From Pelargonium tetragonum (Eukaryota; Streptophyta; Magnoliopsida; Geraniales; Geraniaceae): 64,000 nucleotides of DNA. This document shows positions 63,401 through 64,000 of this stretch, one piece after another. Below the pieces are notes generated by a model. The model saw only the letters and a program-made list of their open reading frames with translations. It made no database searches and was not told the DNA's origin. The translations under genes and the position numbers were made by a program. Every line of letters starts with the position of its first letter. Position 1 is the first letter of the stretch. The stretch covers positions 44,164 through 108,163 of the forward strand of contig JAYMTL010000060.1 in assembly GCA_036897445.1 (NCBI GenBank), in the 5' to 3' direction.

Positions 63401-64000
63401 CTCTTATAAGTCTGGATAGGAAACAGACATAGGAGCCTAACCCGGGATACGGAGCTTTTGGGGATCGTGTTGTTGCTAGTCTAGTAGTGCCTTTCCTGTC
63501 TTATACTCTATTGTATTTGTATTCTTGTAGCTAGTGTGCTTGTCTTTTTCTATATTTTAGTATTCTGGATTTGGGTTTTTAGTAGAAGTCTTAGGAAATA
63601 GAAGAGAGATAGAGGGAAAGAGCTAGGAGGTTCTTGTAATATTGTTTAATGATAGTACCTGTAAACGCTATAACCACCCAGATTCTGACTGAAACTGAAA
63701 TGAGTTGGATTTCTTTTCTTTATATTCTGGATTTTCTTAGTTTGATTGGGCAAATGAGGCAGGGACAGCAAGAGAAGCTTTGTTAAGGGAACCCGTAATA
63801 CGGGGAGTAGGGGTAGTCTAACTGGGTATATAGAGATACATATAGGGCTTCTTGTATTCTTGATTTGACTTTCTTATTTGCTTTTTTCTCTCTGAAATGA
63901 GTAACTTGACTGTAGACATAACCTTCTTTTTAGGTTTAGGAAAGTAGGAGTAGTCAGAGTTCTAGAAGATCTATTGGAAGCTAGATCGTCTTTGTCTTAT
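63401..64000 (+). repeat. Repeat-family copy at the right edge
   Basis: The block is G/T-rich. The 23-bp word at 63653-63675 matches 18724-18746 with one mismatch. AGTGCCTTTCCTGTCTTA near 63486 resembles AATGCCTTTCCTGTCATAGC on the minus strand near 30.18 kb. The copy probably continues past the window edge. No gene is recognised. Confidence 0.5.

Noticed and set aside
1-64000. CRISPR array, prophage, insertion sequence with transposase, group II intron reverse transcriptase
   Set aside because: Specifically looked for. No regularly spaced identical repeats and no long reading frame with transposase, integrase or reverse transcriptase motifs were found.

Overview
The window looks like intergenic DNA from a large organellar genome, most likely a land-plant mitochondrion. 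The best evidence is one complete tRNA-Ser(GCU) gene (20924-21014, minus strand). Its anticodon arm, variable arm and T arm closely resemble the plant mitochondrial trnS-GCU I know from memory. A second organelle-type tRNA, tRNA-Asp(GUC) (38298-38371, minus), keeps its anticodon arm, but its acceptor stem no longer pairs. No protein-coding gene, rRNA or CRISPR array could be recognised in 64 kb. The longest ATG frame is only 99 codons (8620-8919) and resembles nothing known to me. Hand-counted lines give about 30-40% G+C, lower than the 43-46% usual for plant mitochondria. The lineage is left open; a fast-evolving or heterotrophic plant with an expanded mitochondrial genome is only a guess.

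Layout. 1-8600 is AT-rich DNA without a gene. 8600-10760 is a C-over-G block with internal repeats. 13400-16200 and 18400-20370 are G-over-C blocks. 20370-20790 is C/T-rich and leads to trnS-GCU. A 125-bp element with inverted ends lies at 21472-21596. 25240-26340 is G-rich and 26340-28250 is C-rich. 28250-33420 holds the densest set of copies of a diverged repeat family, interrupted by a G/T-rich block at 28720-29900. 35500-37850 is C-rich, and its 3' end is an inverted, diverged copy of sequence near 29.0 kb. From 38 to 57 kb the sequence is mostly featureless but carries a scatter of tRNA-like remnants (41.8, 45.1, 46.0, 47.6, 51.7, 55.9 and 57.1 kb). 57.2-63.4 kb is nearly empty. The repeat family reappears at 63.4-64.0 kb.

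The most interesting content is therefore not genes. The strand-skewed blocks share short exact words (15-21 bp) inside longer, strongly diverged alignments in both orientations. This suggests one or a few old repeat families that spread, inverted and decayed. Several copies still align in one reading frame that would encode a short Gly/Ala-rich hydrophobic segment followed by a Lys/Arg-rich tail. The 80-codon open frame at 44742-44984 could be the least damaged relative. In several sampled lines TA is in excess over TG and CA, and CTAG is common. This explains the abundance of stop codons and would fit C-to-T change at CpA, but neither the mechanism nor the genome-wide bias was established here.
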